A stretch of 64,000 bases of DNA from Bolinopsis microptera (GCF_026151205.1 NC_087072.1:131501-195500), one strand, 5' to 3'. Positions 20,686-33,100 are shown, numbered from the stretch's first letter. The notes: generated by a model not told the origin, from the letters alone. A program made the numbers and translations.

Positions 20686-22199
20686 TAAAGTACGCCCATC
20701 CAATCACTTTTGAGAAGTATGCTGAGGCAATTAACGAGTCATTTAGTGGGAAAAAATACATAAGTTCAATAGGACAAGGTATTGTGACTCCTCTACAGAA
20801 GCCCGGTAAACCTAAAGGTCCCCTCACAAGCCTTAGACCACTTACACTGTTAAACGGATCAAGGAAGATGCTCACTCAAATTGCCTTAAAACGGGTTGAG
20901 AGTAGAATTGACAACTACACCATGCCATGGCAGAGTGCTTACAAGAGAGGTAGGAGCTGCTCTGACATTGTGTGGGCTCAGAGAATGCTAATATCTGTTG
21001 TGATGAGGAAGAAATGGACATTTAGCAAAATGGGTATTGATATGAGTAGAGCTTTTGATACCGTGAAAAGGGACACTATCATCAATGTTTTGAAGGATGC
21101 TGGTTGTTCGGAGGACGACATTCGCTTAGTTCAATACCTTCTATCGAATACTCTCCTTAGAGTTCGTGTTAACTCCTCACTGTCGGAAGAGTTTGAAAGT
21201 TTACTCGGAGCCTTTCAAGGTGACAGTTTATCTGGAAAGCTATTCACACTTATTCTTGCAGCAGCCTTACACCACCTCAGAGCTGTATCTGGGAGACCAA
21301 ACCCACCAGTATCAAAACTAGGTTTTCCAACTGAGTGGGAATATTCAGACGATTGTGACTTTGCTGATGAGGACATCGAGAAACTGAGAATTTTCCTTCC
21401 TACAGTGAAGGATATTCTCAAAGACTGGAACCTCCAAGTAAATGAAAGTAAAACTGAATTCAGTACCTTCTACCTGGCGAAAAAATCTGATAAAGACACA
21501 AACGGTCAGCCATTAGCTAATAACGAACCATGGCGAAGTAACAAGTCACTAGGTTCCTTACTCGGTACTGAGAAGGACATTCAAAGAAGGAGAATCCTAG
21601 CTGAGATTGCTTTTAAGAACTTTGGAAAAGTATGGTTGTCCGGTAAGAAAATTTCCCTTGAAAGAAAGCTGAGGTTATATGATGCTCAAGTTGTATCTGT
21701 ATTGATTTACAACTCAAATAGTTGGAGTCCTAAGAAAGCAACCATGGAGAAAATGGACACACTCCATCGTAGACACCTCAGGTCCATTTTAAACATCAAA
21801 TGGCCTAAAGGTATGATAAGCAACAAAGCATTGTATGAAAGGTGCAAAGTTGAAAAGTTATCCAAGCGTATTGAACACCAGCGGTGGAAGATGTTTGGAC
21901 ACATTCTCAGGAGTATGGAGAACACCCCAGCCCAAACGGCTCTCTCTTTTGCTATTGAATCAGATAATTTATTCATTGGTAGATTGGGGAGACCTAGAAT
22001 GAACTTGTTATCGGTTTTAAGAAGTGATTTAAGTAGTAGAAATTTGCAAATGGACAACTTGCATGAATTGAACGAAATTAGAGATATAGCTGCATGCAAC
22101 AGATGTTGGGAAAATCTTTTTCAAGGGTACAGTTTACCGCATTAAGGTATTTTTAAGAATCATTTTTGTCGGTAAGATCCTGTTTTATAATAATAATAG

Positions 22200-23559
22200 A
22201 CATTTCACTCAGATGAGCGCCACAGTTTTCAAATCGAGATCAAATTGAGGTTAAACATTAAGGGTTAAAAAAACCACCGATTTTCATCCCATTCCACATT
22301 CACCTCAACAGATAAAGAATCACCCATACCACTTTTTAATAGTAACCGATCCAACAGAAAGTCTCAGACATCGTCCATGAGGATTTAGATTTAAGAAATA
22401 ATATAGATAAAGATACTACAGAATAGCCAATCTTTAGGGGAGTCTCCTAATATTAGAGGAACCAACCCCAAGTTAAACTGCCAATCTAATTCTTCACTCC
22501 CACTACCACACCACTGTTCATACCACATGGCACATTGGGGGAAGAAGTTACAGATCCGAATTAAAATAAGATAATCATCTCGCTCATTCCTAGCGACAAC
22601 AAACGTTTTATTAGTAAATACATTCACCAGGTCATAATCAGCAGATACGATTAATTAAAACGCCTTACAGCATAGAAATAACGTTTTATTAGATGAGACA
22701 TTCACCTGGTTGTATTCAGCCAAACCGATTAACTAAACGCATTAAACAAAACGGAAATTTGTTTAGGGTCATGCCCAATGCACGTTAAGTTCCGACACCC
22801 AAATCACAACCATAAACTTTCGTGGATGACAAACCCAATATAAATAATAAGCGTCTAAAACTTAACGTGTCCATGTACTACTTTTATTACTATTAATTAA
22901 AAATTATAGGCACTAAATCTCTTTCGCACTGAGAGCTGATAATTTGCATATTTTCCCCCGCAAGAAACAAGGTATTATGGATCACATATTGTGAGTCTCC
23001 ACATACTGGCTGGCGGAGCTACATTATAAAGAACTGCAACACATCGTGTGGATTAAATGTTTAAAAAACGACAATATGAAGTGGCTCAATGTCAATCTGT
23101 GGGGCGAGGGATTCGATCGAGGCAATCATACCCTAATATAAAACTTCTAACTTTTAGCCGTTCAATTTTGCACTGATGACCAATTTAACGTTCTTATGTT
23201 TTAGCCGCTCATAAGTTTGCATCGACTTTTAGGACATTTTTCAAGAGGGCCCCATTTTATATGGAGTTCTCATACCAAAAACATAGGGTATGATACCTTG
23301 CACTTGACACTTTTGGTCCACTATTACACAAATAAGTATTATTCTGGCCGATAGTAATGTGTACTGTATAAGTTTTATTTGGTAAAAAGTCCTAAAGATA
23401 CCTAAAAGTGCTGAAATTTGAGTCGTTTCGGTGCGCATAGTGCTGTGTGTTTTGGGAAAGTGCGTAAAAGTGTGCACGAAACACCTATGCAATATGCACT
23501 AGATTCTAGTGTTTATGCTGCTAATAAGTAATACCTCCCTATTCCACGAATGAATTCGA
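22200..23559. other. Intergenic, no gene recognised
   Basis: AT-rich. A diverged direct pair near 22560-22640 and 22680-22745 shares AACGTTTTATTAG and ACATTCACC. The open frames at 22391-22627 and 23241-23492 (minus) have no domain or splice support. Confidence 0.4.
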
Positions 23560-24620
23560 CATGAGCAAAGAATGATGGCACCCATTACAAGTTCCTGTTC
23601 AAAGCTTGTAGCTCAGATCCACTTAGAGTTAAAGTATGGCATGACATTAATGTTGAAGTTATATCACACTTAAGAAAGTGAAGTGACTTCGCAGCTAAAA
23701 TTTTCAATAGCCATAGAATCCTTTTTGCAGGTGAATCTCATTTTAGACGAAAAAGGAAAAGAAGAATCTGGAGTGTCTTATCAAAGCAGCTAAAGATTTT
23801 GAACTCGTATAAAGTCTTCGAAATGAAGCCGTGCTACCCCTGAGTGGGCTCGTTAAGTCGGTCTTATCATCAGTGGCAAATTCGCAGTCGTGATGCAAGA
23901 CTCAGACCATGTTAGATTTAGAAATACGTTGAAATTGTACCTGAAAAATTAGAAGACAATGTTCACCGGATTTAAAGCTGCTTGCGAAAGAATATCCACA
24001 GCTACAGACTCATTACTTGCGGCGTCAATTCCCCTGGCAGCTTAAAAATTTGGTGCAAGAGAAAATCAGCCGTGGATACGAGCAAGAAAAATAGCTCCTA
24101 TGCCAAATACAACGAGGATAGCTTATGGAGGACAACAATGTGTTTGCGTTGCGCGTTGTGGGTGCAGCCAACTTTTGGAACCTATCGGACTTGCTGCAGC
24201 TGCAATAGCTTTTGGAACTAGTGCTGGAGTTGTTGAAGGCAACTAGTGCCAATCTTAGGAGGACATAACCACAAGCATGCTCGTTGAAATTAAAATAACA
24301 ACCGAACACTTCGACGCTTTGGTGAAGACAGCTGATGAAAAGACGTAATACTGAACGTGAAGCTACAACATTGGAAACAATACGGGAGGGAACAGAAGTT
24401 TCAAAAGGACCATGGAAGGGCCATTGACGAGACCTACGAAAAACTAGAACTCATTCCCTCAATTTAAAACGTGTTTTGGAATTCTCTGCAAAAATTTATG
24501 TCAAGAGTACCAGGAAATGAATAAACTAAGTGAGATAGAAAGGGGAAAGAAAATGATAAGAAGCCTTCTCCGCCGTGTAACTTCTTCTGTGGCTTGACGA
24601 GAAATTAATAACACTTAAAC
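23560..24620 (+). pseudogene. Possible degraded coding sequence of unknown origin
   Basis: At about 23970-24246 one plus-strand frame is nearly open. It reads AACERISTATDSLLAAS, then a TAA, then a stretch with QPWIRARKIAPMPN, a cluster CVCVARCGC, and a hydrophobic glycine/alanine run (GLAAAAIAFGTSAGVVEG) that could be a membrane segment, ending at TAG. Codon-like structure with one internal stop suggests a decayed gene or transposon ORF. I do not recognise the family. Confidence 0.25.
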
Positions 24621-25274
24621 ACTAGGGAACTATGTCCCCGCAATACTTGGACCAATAAGAATGTGTAGAATATGTAGATATTGACAAATTCAAAATGAGG
24701 ATTTGGAAGTCCCGTTGACTCTACTTAAGTTGTCAACAACAATTTCATCGTTCATCTAAGAAAAAATGAGCCCTTTTTTACTGCAAATTGATCTTAGATA
24801 TTAGCAAGGGGTCCTAACAACGTTTAGAAAACCTCGGACTCTTTTATTTTTACCTACAAATTCTTGTGTTGTCCAGGAGATCGTTCACATATTACGCAAG
24901 CCAGATTTGGCTATTTTAGATCCCCCGCCCATCAAATTAATCCACTTTGTACACATAACTAATGTGTAGAAATAGCAAGCATTTCCAAATCTCCGCCGGC
25001 CTCCCCTAGATTGTAAACAAACCATAATGTAAACGACCTCTCAAGTCCCAAAGATGATGGTGTGCGACATATTTATTTGACTCTTTTGTTTTAGCAAAGA
25101 TGAAAATGTATTTCGCAATCCCCCATCAACCACAGCACTCTTTCCCCAAAAGTAGTGTGAACATAACATTACAATTAAATATTACATAAGCACGTAATGT
25201 GTACAGTCAAAACTCTGATTTCTAGAAACCCGAGACCCGAAATTATTGCTTCTTTTTCATTGATCGGTATTTTT
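24621..25274. other. Intergenic, nothing recognised
   Basis: AT-rich sequence with no convincing open frame, palindrome or repeat. Confidence 0.35.
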
Positions 25275-25735
25275 TTTCTTTATGGACAAAAAAGCATTAA
25301 AAATGTTTAAAAACAAAAAAGCTTACTCTTAGTTCTTATTTATATATTAGTATTGCGTATGTTATTTTATTCGAAAATTTACTGGGTTCAAGACAAAATC
25401 AGCTATTAAAAATGTTAAAAAAACAAAAAAAAGCTTGCTCTTAGTACTTAATTATATATTAGTAAACTTGCGTATGGTTACGTTAATTCGAAGAATTTAA
25501 CTGTTTGGACAAAACAGCGTATTAAAAATGTTTAAAAACAAAAAAAGCATGCTCTTAGTACTTAATTATATATTATAGTTGCGTATGTCACGTTTATTCG
25601 AGAATTTACTGTTTTCAAGGACCAAACAGCTATAAAAAATGTTAAAAAACTAAAAAAGCTTGCTCTCATACTTATTAATATTAGTAGTTGCGTTTGTTAC
25701 TTTTAATTCGAGAAATTATCTAGATTTCATAAAAT
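25275..25735. repeat. Tandem repeat of about 115 bp, four diverged copies
   Basis: Each copy has ATTAAAAATGTTTAAAAAC, AAAAAAGCTTGCTCTTAG, TTATATATTAGT, TGCGTATGTTA and a TTCGA.AATTTACTG-like end. Copies start near 25290, 25400, 25520 and 25630. The later ones are separated by small indels. Confidence 0.8.
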
Positions 25736-26551
25736 AAATAATCTGGTCACGAAAAGAGAGAGAAAATGTTAACTAAAATTGTTTTTTACACATTACATTG
25801 GTGTTATAATTCGATTTGAAGAGTATTCAACAATATTTTGATCTTAAACCTGAAGCAGTTATTCGAAAAAGATAAAGTGACGTAAAATAATTATTTATAT
25901 TATGAATAATTGAAAGTTTCGACAAATTTGATTATTTAGGTTAGTTGACGCATTATAAGGTACATTCAAAATCGCTTTGTGCATACCTTTTACTCGGATA
26001 GCATCTGTTTTAAACTAAAAGTAGACTGAATGTCCCGTATGTGCAGCCTAACACTCAAAATGTGCACTTCCGAGGACCCAGTCTAACCCCAGTCCTTCTC
26101 CATGAACTGCCTTAGTTCGGAACTACTACGTTTTTGTGGTGCCTATTCTGCACTTAAATTACTGTAAGTCGCAGCACCTGCAACAGATTATGCTAAAGAT
26201 CTATTAAGATTGTAACGAGTTATTTTTTACATTTGTCTAATAATGTTATAAAATTGAGTAGAAACTGTGACACGCGGGGTGCACCTTTCGACCTTGAGGA
26301 TACCGTTAAACTTTGAGGTTGAGTAAATGGGTGCACATAACGGAACATCGTCTTTTTTCAATACGCTAAAATAACTAAAATATAACTAAAATAACAAAAG
26401 TTTACATAGTCACAGCAGAATTTTACCGCTGATTTTTACGCTAAGAATCTAAAAGTCTAAATTAATATGGTGCAGGCATTTTCCTCTTTAAATCAACTAT
26501 ACAATCTGCCTTACTAAACTTAATACTGGAAGTTTAAATTATATTAAACCA
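25736..26551. other. Intergenic, nothing recognised
   Basis: AT-rich, without supported exons or repeats. Confidence 0.35.
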
Positions 26552-26770
26552 GTGTACCAGCATTGCTCCTCCAATCTCCAACTAGTATTACACACGCTCC
26601 TTAAACAACTCATATTACAGCACTGGAGACAACTGTCCTCCCACAACATCTACCTGAGCGACTCCCTCGTCCACATCCCTGCTTCAGCTACTGTATCATC
26701 GTGTTATTGTCACGTGTGTGACGGTGAGGGTAATCTGGACGGATGCCAAGACGGACTATCATCTCTCAAG
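26552..26770 (+). CDS. Candidate internal exon, unassigned
   Basis: An open stretch preceded by ATTAAACCAG and followed by the good donor CAA|GTAAGT. It encodes a cysteine-containing segment (CYCHVCDGEGNLDGCQDG). The exon would end in phase 1, which does not join in frame to the 27152 acceptor. It is therefore either from another transcript or chance. No family recognised. Confidence 0.2.
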
Positions 26771-26814
26771 TAAGTCCTGGAGATTAACTGCTATTCTTAC
26801 TCAATCACAGTTGT

Positions 26815-27020
26815 GATATTTAGTGAAGTTAGTGGATAGTAGTGATAGTTTAGTGATATTTAGTGAAGTTAGTGGATATTTTAGTGATAGTTAGTGATAT
26901 TTTATGATATTTAGTGATATGTTAGTGAATATTAAGTGATATTTAGTGATTGTTAGTGATATTTAGTGTTATTAGTGATATTTAGTGGATATTTAGTGAT
27001 ATTTAGTGATATGTAGTGAT
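26815..27020. repeat. AT-rich minisatellite (TTAGTGATA)n
   Basis: About 20 degenerate copies of a 9-12 bp unit (TAGTGATATT/TTAGTGATA). Non-coding. Confidence 0.85.
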
Positions 27021-27164
27021 ATTTTGAATCAGGAATTTTAAATTAGTATAATATTTGGGCCCAGCCATAACTTTTTGAGAATCGGATAGATTCTTTTGAG
27101 AATGCTAGATCTCCACGTGACCGGACAAGTAATTAGAAGTGCTTATTTCAGGCGGTAGTCTATA

Positions 27165-27227
27165 ATGTTAAAACTATCTCCCCCTTCCTCTGAAGTAACG
27201 CCTGTTAAAAAACGGAGATGGAAAGCG
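27165..27227 (+). CDS. Candidate first coding exon of the SLK/STK10-like gene
   Basis: Behind the acceptor TTATTTCAG (to 27151), an ATG at 27165 opens a 21-codon exon reading MLKLSPPSSEVTPVKKRRW plus KA. It ends phase 0 at a good donor (GCG|GTAAGA). A TAG lies in frame just upstream, so this would be the translation start. It joins in frame to the 30109 exon. If correct, the encoded protein starts without a kinase domain. Evidence is limited to splice signals and phase. Confidence 0.35.
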
Positions 27228-27239
27228 GTAAGATCAACC

Positions 27240-28489
27240 AGGTACTCAAAACACAGGCCACATTTGTTGTATGTAGAGTTGTGTAATGTTACATCTAAAA
27301 TTACACTGTCATTGGTAAATGAATCACACTCGGGAAAGCTCCAATATTTCAATGTTTTTCACAGTCAACATTCAGTGATCTCGCACACGAGAAGAGTAGT
27401 AGCAGTATGGGTTTTTGTGATTGGGTTCTCTTAATCATCGTGAAAGCTCGTTCTTACGTCCTGATTGGACCAAACTCAGGTGTTTTGTCGAGGAATGTTC
27501 AAGAAACTGGGACAGGTGCGGGCTGGTATGGTTCAAAATAAGGCTACTGGATGTTGGGGAAGTCAGATCTGTTGCAGAAAACTGGTATAGTACTCTGATT
27601 GTAGAAAAGTAACTTGCTTTTGTGACTTATAAATACAGATTAATCAATTCATATTCTTTAAAACTGGTAAATTACTCTGATTGTAGAAAAGTAAACTTGC
27701 GTTGAAACTAGCTTGGACTTTTAATACAGATACATATATATTCTTTAAAACATTCCGTCTGAACATCCTTGACGTAATTTCCTTCCGCCCAAAATAGACT
27801 TACGTCCGTCCTAGTCAGGGGTCTGGGCAGAGTAATAATAATTCTTTTGCAGCTGTGTACGGTCTAAAATCAAAGAGCAAGATTCCTGTCCCCAAAAATC
27901 ATTGGCTAAAAAATAGAGCTCTGCATCAGAGTAATGTCAAAGACAAGGAAGTGTTCGCTTCACTAGCCAATCTTGTACTGGAAATAGACAGTTGGTCAAA
28001 CGTGAATTTAAATTGGTTTCTTTTGACATTTGTAATTTTATCAAAAATACATAAGTTGAAAATCGAATACAGGTCCTGTAAAACCAAATCCAGTTTTGAT
28101 TGCGGGGAGTAATCAAATAATTGATGTCTCCGGTAACCAGACTTACAAATTAAATTCAGATTAAGAATTTGCTAATAATATTATTAATCTCTACCTTGCA
28201 TATAAACAAGCCTACAACATTTCAAACGAACAAATAAAAATCTCTATGATGAAATTTCTATGTATATATAATTAGAATATAAATTATATTGAATTGTCAG
28301 GAACTCAGTGTTAGACATTAGTCATTTATCATCCTACGCTTATAACTTCAACACTTAGACATAATGCAAGCCTCTTGATTACATAACCAAAGCTCTAGCC
28401 CTATCCAGAGTACCAACCCAGCAGTAACCAGTTAGCTAAGCAGTAACCTAATGCACAGCGGCTTCGGGTAAAAGGCCTCAAATAGACCT
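27240..28489. other. Intron or intergenic sequence, no exon recognised
   Basis: Short diverged direct repeats occur near 27585-27740 (CTCTGATTGTAGAAAAGTAA twice). The open frames at 27165-27434 beyond the donor, 27421-27612 and 27855-28112 lack domains and acceptor/donor pairs that would join the known exons. Confidence 0.4.
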
Positions 28490-29692
28490 TTAGATATTGT
28501 AGTTTAGATATTGTAGTTAATAACTACACTCTGTTATTGTAGTTTAAGGATAATAACTACACTCTGTTATTGTAGTTTAAGGATAATAACTACACTCTGT
28601 TATTGTAGTTTAAGGAATAACTGCACTCTGTTATTGTAGTTTAAGGATAATAACTACACTCTGTTATTGTAGTTTAAGGATAATAACTACACTCTGTTAT
28701 TGTAGTTTAAGGATAATAACTACACTCTGTTATTGTAGTTTAAGGATAATAACTACACTCTGTTATTGTAGTTTAAGGATAATAACTACACTCTGTTATT
28801 GTAGTTTAAGGATAATAACTACGCTCTGTTATTGTAGTTTAAGGATAATAACTACACTCTGTTATTGTAGTTTAAGGATAATAACTACACTCTGTTATTG
28901 TAGTTTAAGGATAATAACTACACTCTGTTATTGTAGTTTAAGGATAATAACTACACTCTGTTATTGTAGTTTAAGGATAATAACTACACTCTGTTATTGC
29001 AGTTTAAGGATAATAACTACGCTCTGTTATTGTAGTTTAAGGATAATAACTGCACTCTGTTATTGTAGTTTAAGGATAATAACTACACTCTGTTATTGTA
29101 GTTTAAGGATAATAACTACACTCTGTTATTGTAGTTTAAGGATAATAACTACACTCTGTTATTGTAGTTTAAGGATAATAACTACACTCTGTTATTGTAG
29201 TTTAAGGATAATAACTACACTCTGTTATTGTAGTTTAAGGATAATAACTACGCTCTGTTATTGTAGTTTAAGGATAATAACTACACTCTGTTATTGTAGT
29301 TTAAGGATAATAACTACACTCTGTTATTGTAGTTTAAGGATAATAACTACACTCTGTTATTGTAGTTTAAGGATAATAACTACACTCTGTTATTGTAGTT
29401 TAAGGATGATAACTACACTCTGTTATTGTAGTTTAAGGATAATAACTGCACTCTGTTATTGTAGTTTAAGGATAATAACTACACTCTGTTATTGTAGTTT
29501 AAGGATAATAACTACACTCTGTTATTGTAGTTTAAGGATAATAACTGCACTCTGTTATTGTAGTTTAAGGATAATAACTGCACTCTGTTATTGTAGTTTA
29601 AGGATAATAACTGCACTCTGTTATTGTAGTTTAAGGATAATAACTACACTCTGTTATTGTAGTTTAAGGATAATAACTACACTCTGTTATTA
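28490..29692. repeat. 33-bp satellite array, about 36 copies
   Basis: The monomer contains ATAATAACTACACTCTG and TTATTGTAGTTTAAGG. Adjacent units place TGTAGTT and AACTACA as a 7-bp inverted repeat around TAAGGATAAT. Divergence is low: mainly A/G at one position (ACTACACT versus ACTGCACT or ACTACGCT) and one shortened unit near 28610. It sits upstream of the 30109 exon, in the intron if the 27165 exon is real. The open frame at 29406-29693 simply reads the repeat (33 = 11 codons). Confidence 0.95.
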
Positions 29693-30108
29693 GAGCAAGC
29701 TATTAGCTCATTTAATAGAAATTCATAATTATTCTGTTCATCTGAAATATGACAAGGAAAAAGTGCTTAAGTTATTAACAGTAAGTTCACCGTCTACGAC
29801 ATGGCCACGTAACCCAATAATGTATTAAGATAGCGAAATTAGCTTAATTGTGTTGACTTGTGCACAGTCAGTTTGTCGTTTTAAGTTTGCATTTGTTCGA
29901 GCAATTGATCAGTTCCCAGCTTTTATGCTCTGAAAGTGATATTACACTGGTTTGGATGATCATATGTTGATTCTGTGGCTGACTGACTGGTACTGTTAAC
30001 TAAGGTTATTTGTAATAATGACTGGTAATTAGACATGACAACACTAATGTGGTACCACTAACACTAGTGTAATGTGGTAATTAGACCTGACAACAAGTTA
30101 CATTACAG
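29693..30108. other. Intron sequence before the 30109 exon
   Basis: Short direct repeats share GGTAATTAGAC.TGACAAC (about 30025-30040 and 30078-30094). Ends in CATTACAG, the acceptor of the next exon. Confidence 0.5.
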
Positions 30109-33100
30109 AACCGCGGACTGACTACCGACCGGCGACGTTACACTGTAACCGACTCCACCCACCCCTCCTACAACCCCTCGCCCCTCCCGCGGTTCAACTC
30201 CATGTCCGCACTACCGCAACGTTCCAGGAACATGCGGTTCAGCCCAACGTTCGGGTTCCCTCAGAAATCCCCTTACTTATCTTACCGCAATTTGCAGACA
30301 GAAGGTCCACGCTTGGAGGAGCAGGTGGGGATGTTCAAGCAGAACTCCGAACTTAATCTCAACTCTAGTCTTACCTACCTACAGATACCCCAGAATAATG
30401 ACACTGAAAAGGTAGCGTTTGTTAGTAACCATGGTAACTAGTTAGTTAGTAGATAGCGTTATTATTTTACATTCCTTGCTTTAATTAACTTAATCATGTT
30501 AATATATATATATTGATTATAAACAAACTACTGTCTGTCCAAATTAATATTTATCGGTATTAACAATTTTAAAATGTAATATGTAACTGAATAGTGAATC
30601 TATCTAAATATATAATATGATAACTTTTACAACATTCGTCTCACAAGATATTCCTGCCGAGGAGACTTGACTAATTAGAAATCATAGCTACCATGGTAAC
30701 TAGTTACTAACCATGGTAACTAGTTACTAACATGGTAACTAGTTAGTAACCATGGTAACTAGTTGCCATGGTAACTAGTAAGTAACCATGGCAACTAGTT
30801 AGTAACCATGGTAACTAGTTAGTAACCATAGTAACAATATTCCCGCAGATGTACAGAAGGACAAGATCTCGTAAGTTTGTGATAGACGGGGAGGAGCTGG
30901 TAAGACACACTGAGGATCTGATTAGCATCAGAGACGAAAGTAAAACTACTTACGCTCAACGTGTCTACAAGCTCAGGTATGTGGAATCTTGGAATCGTGC
31001 CAAGTTGAGATTACATATATTATACCACTTTCTAATGAAAATTGAAAACTGTATACTTTATACAACCGTATAGCGTATAGTTAGAGACACTGTTTAGTTA
31101 TGCTTACAATTTGTCACAGGAAAGAAGTAGAAAAGGAATACAACTTGCTGAGAAAGACAGAGCTCAAGGATCAGAAGAAGATGATGGGAAAGTGGAAGGC
31201 TGAGCGAGACGACCTTATCAAGTCCCAGAGATCTGAAGCGGATGGTATCCTCAAGGCTTGCAACCAAATCCTCGATAAAACTCACAAAGACAGGTAAAGC
31301 TCTCCAACATTTCGTAAAAGTAAATTTATTTTTTCCAGTTCCTGAGAACGTACAAACCATGTTTTATGGCAGATTTCTACTTCTGATACCACAATTACCT
31401 GGATGGCTTCATCAACATTTCTTCATCTTGTGATTTACTATTTGTGTTTCCAGGAAAAAGGAGTTAGAAAAGAAAGAAAAAGAGCATGGCGCTGAGTTCA
31501 ATTCTTTAGTGGAAACTCTGAAGAAAGAGAAAGAAAAGTTGCTGAAGGAGCACGCTAAGCAGGCCAAAGTAACAAGACGGTAAGAAACTAGAAAGGGCTT
31601 TCCGCCACAAGGAAAAATTAAATTTTTTCAAAATGAATGTTTCTAGTAATATAAATTTTGAAGGGAAATTTGAAGGGAAGGAAATAACGAGATTTTACTG
31701 TAAAACTGTTTTACTTTATATGGTAAATTTATTCAGGTCTATGAAGCGTGGAATTGAACCAAAACTGGAACCTATTGAAACTGAGAATGACCAAAGATTA
31801 AGACATTGTGAGCTACACGAACAGCTTAGTAAGTAAAGCAAAATCTTACTTTTTAACCATAAGACTGTTGGGGACTGACCCGAAGTGCCAGCAAATGTTT
31901 ACTCAAACAAATGTATTATATAGTTTAATTTGACCCGTAGAGGATTAAAAATTTAAAACTTAACTCTTTGAATGATCTTAATAAGCTTAAGATATTAGCC
32001 GATGATAGAGTTGCTTGGAGAAACAAATTTTTACTCTAGCTGTCTTGATCTGTACTGATCACCATTTTAGGATGACTTGATTTCTTTTAGGGGTTTTGAA
32101 TATTTTAATGTTGGAAACAGTTTCTTAATAATATAGTTTAATTAAGATGTATGATTAAGATTTTTTTGTTTCGTGTAACGTTTTCCAAATTAATTCCCTT
32201 TCCAGGCAAGGAACAGAAGCAGTCGATGCTGGAACTGGAGCTGAAGTATATAGAAATAACCCGTGAAATAGTTCTAAAGAGGGCGGAGGATCTTTATGAG
32301 ATCGACTCCGCGTATTGTATCAAAATGTTTGATCTGGGATTAGAGCAGCTCAAGGTTAACTTCGAGATGCAGCAAGAGCACAACCGGATTAAACATCAAA
32401 AGGTAAGAGCACAACCGGATTAAACATCAAAAGGTTCGCAATTGTTTTATTCTAGATACTGATAATGATATGACAACATTTTTTATAAAGTAACGGTTGA
32501 CCCGGATAACTATAAATATAACTTGCTAATTATAATTTAGCAACTTAAAGTTGTTGGCAGAGCTTCATTTATTCTCACTAACTTTTATTGCTCTGTATGC
32601 AGAGTTCTGGCCTTCTGTGTGATCTAAGTGTAAAATAGAGGCGGCCAACCACATTACACTAGTTTTGCTATAAATGACAGACTGCTTAGAACATTTCCTT
32701 TCACTTGTACTTTCACTTCAACTTTCTCTTACACTTTCACCTTCAAAACAGCTTAAACATTATCACTTTCACAGGAGCAAGAATTCACAAAGAGGACACT
32801 GGCTCTAGAAGAAGCAGAACTAATGAAACAGCAAGAGGTGGATCGCAAGAACGTCCCAAAGAAGATCAAGGAAGACAAGAAACGTCGCCTAGAAGTGGTT
32901 AATAAAAGTGTTGCCCTGCTCAGCAGATCGGAGAGGAAGAAATTCCTTGAACAGGTTGGATGGGGAAATTTCTGATGTTCCTTCTAGCTTACTCAATATC
33001 AAGGCAGCTTGATATCTAATAGATTCAAGAATAACAATCCCTCGCCTCAGTTGTATTAACTTGATACAATTTCAGTTCAAAGTAGAACAGAAGGACCGCC

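Larger units (their letters stand above)
19338..22145 (+). pseudogene. Reverse transcriptase of RTE-like LINE (interrupted)
   Basis: The RT begins with SNRASGPDN (fingers), then is broken at codon level by about 940 bp of MITE sequence (19746-20685), and resumes at AHPITFEKYAEAI. Visible motifs are LRPLTLLNGSRK, GIDMSRAFDTV (motif A), AFQGDSLSGKLFT (motif B) and YSDDCDF (motif C; serine instead of the usual alanine, also in copy 2). The C-terminus has RRHLRSILNIKWP and WKMFGHILRS, typical of RTE-type elements. Compared with copy 2 it carries three separate in-frame 6-bp deletions (after NNPIG, SGPDN and WQSA). After the MITE the frame stays open for 453 codons. It is not functional as a single ORF. 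Confidence 0.8.
19320..22199 (+). mobile_element. RTE-like LINE, copy 1, 5'-truncated and split by two MITEs
   Basis: The coding part (19338-19745 and 20686-22145) matches the copy at 44930-46791 on the other strand. The 3' end is GATCCTGTTTTATAATAATA, followed by unrelated sequence; the second copy ends the same way. No endonuclease domain is present, so it is 5'-truncated, as expected from target-primed reverse transcription. A likely 1-nt frameshift lies near 19365, because an upstream stretch reading FIKFNLNNST sits in another frame. Confidence 0.85.

Noticed and set aside
27165-27434. Full 89-codon ORF as a gene
   Set aside because: A strong donor at 27228 suggests only the first 21 codons could be exonic; the rest lacks any domain.
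29406-29693. 95-codon frame ITTLCYCSLR repeats
   Set aside because: Translation of the 33-bp satellite; no start context or conservation.
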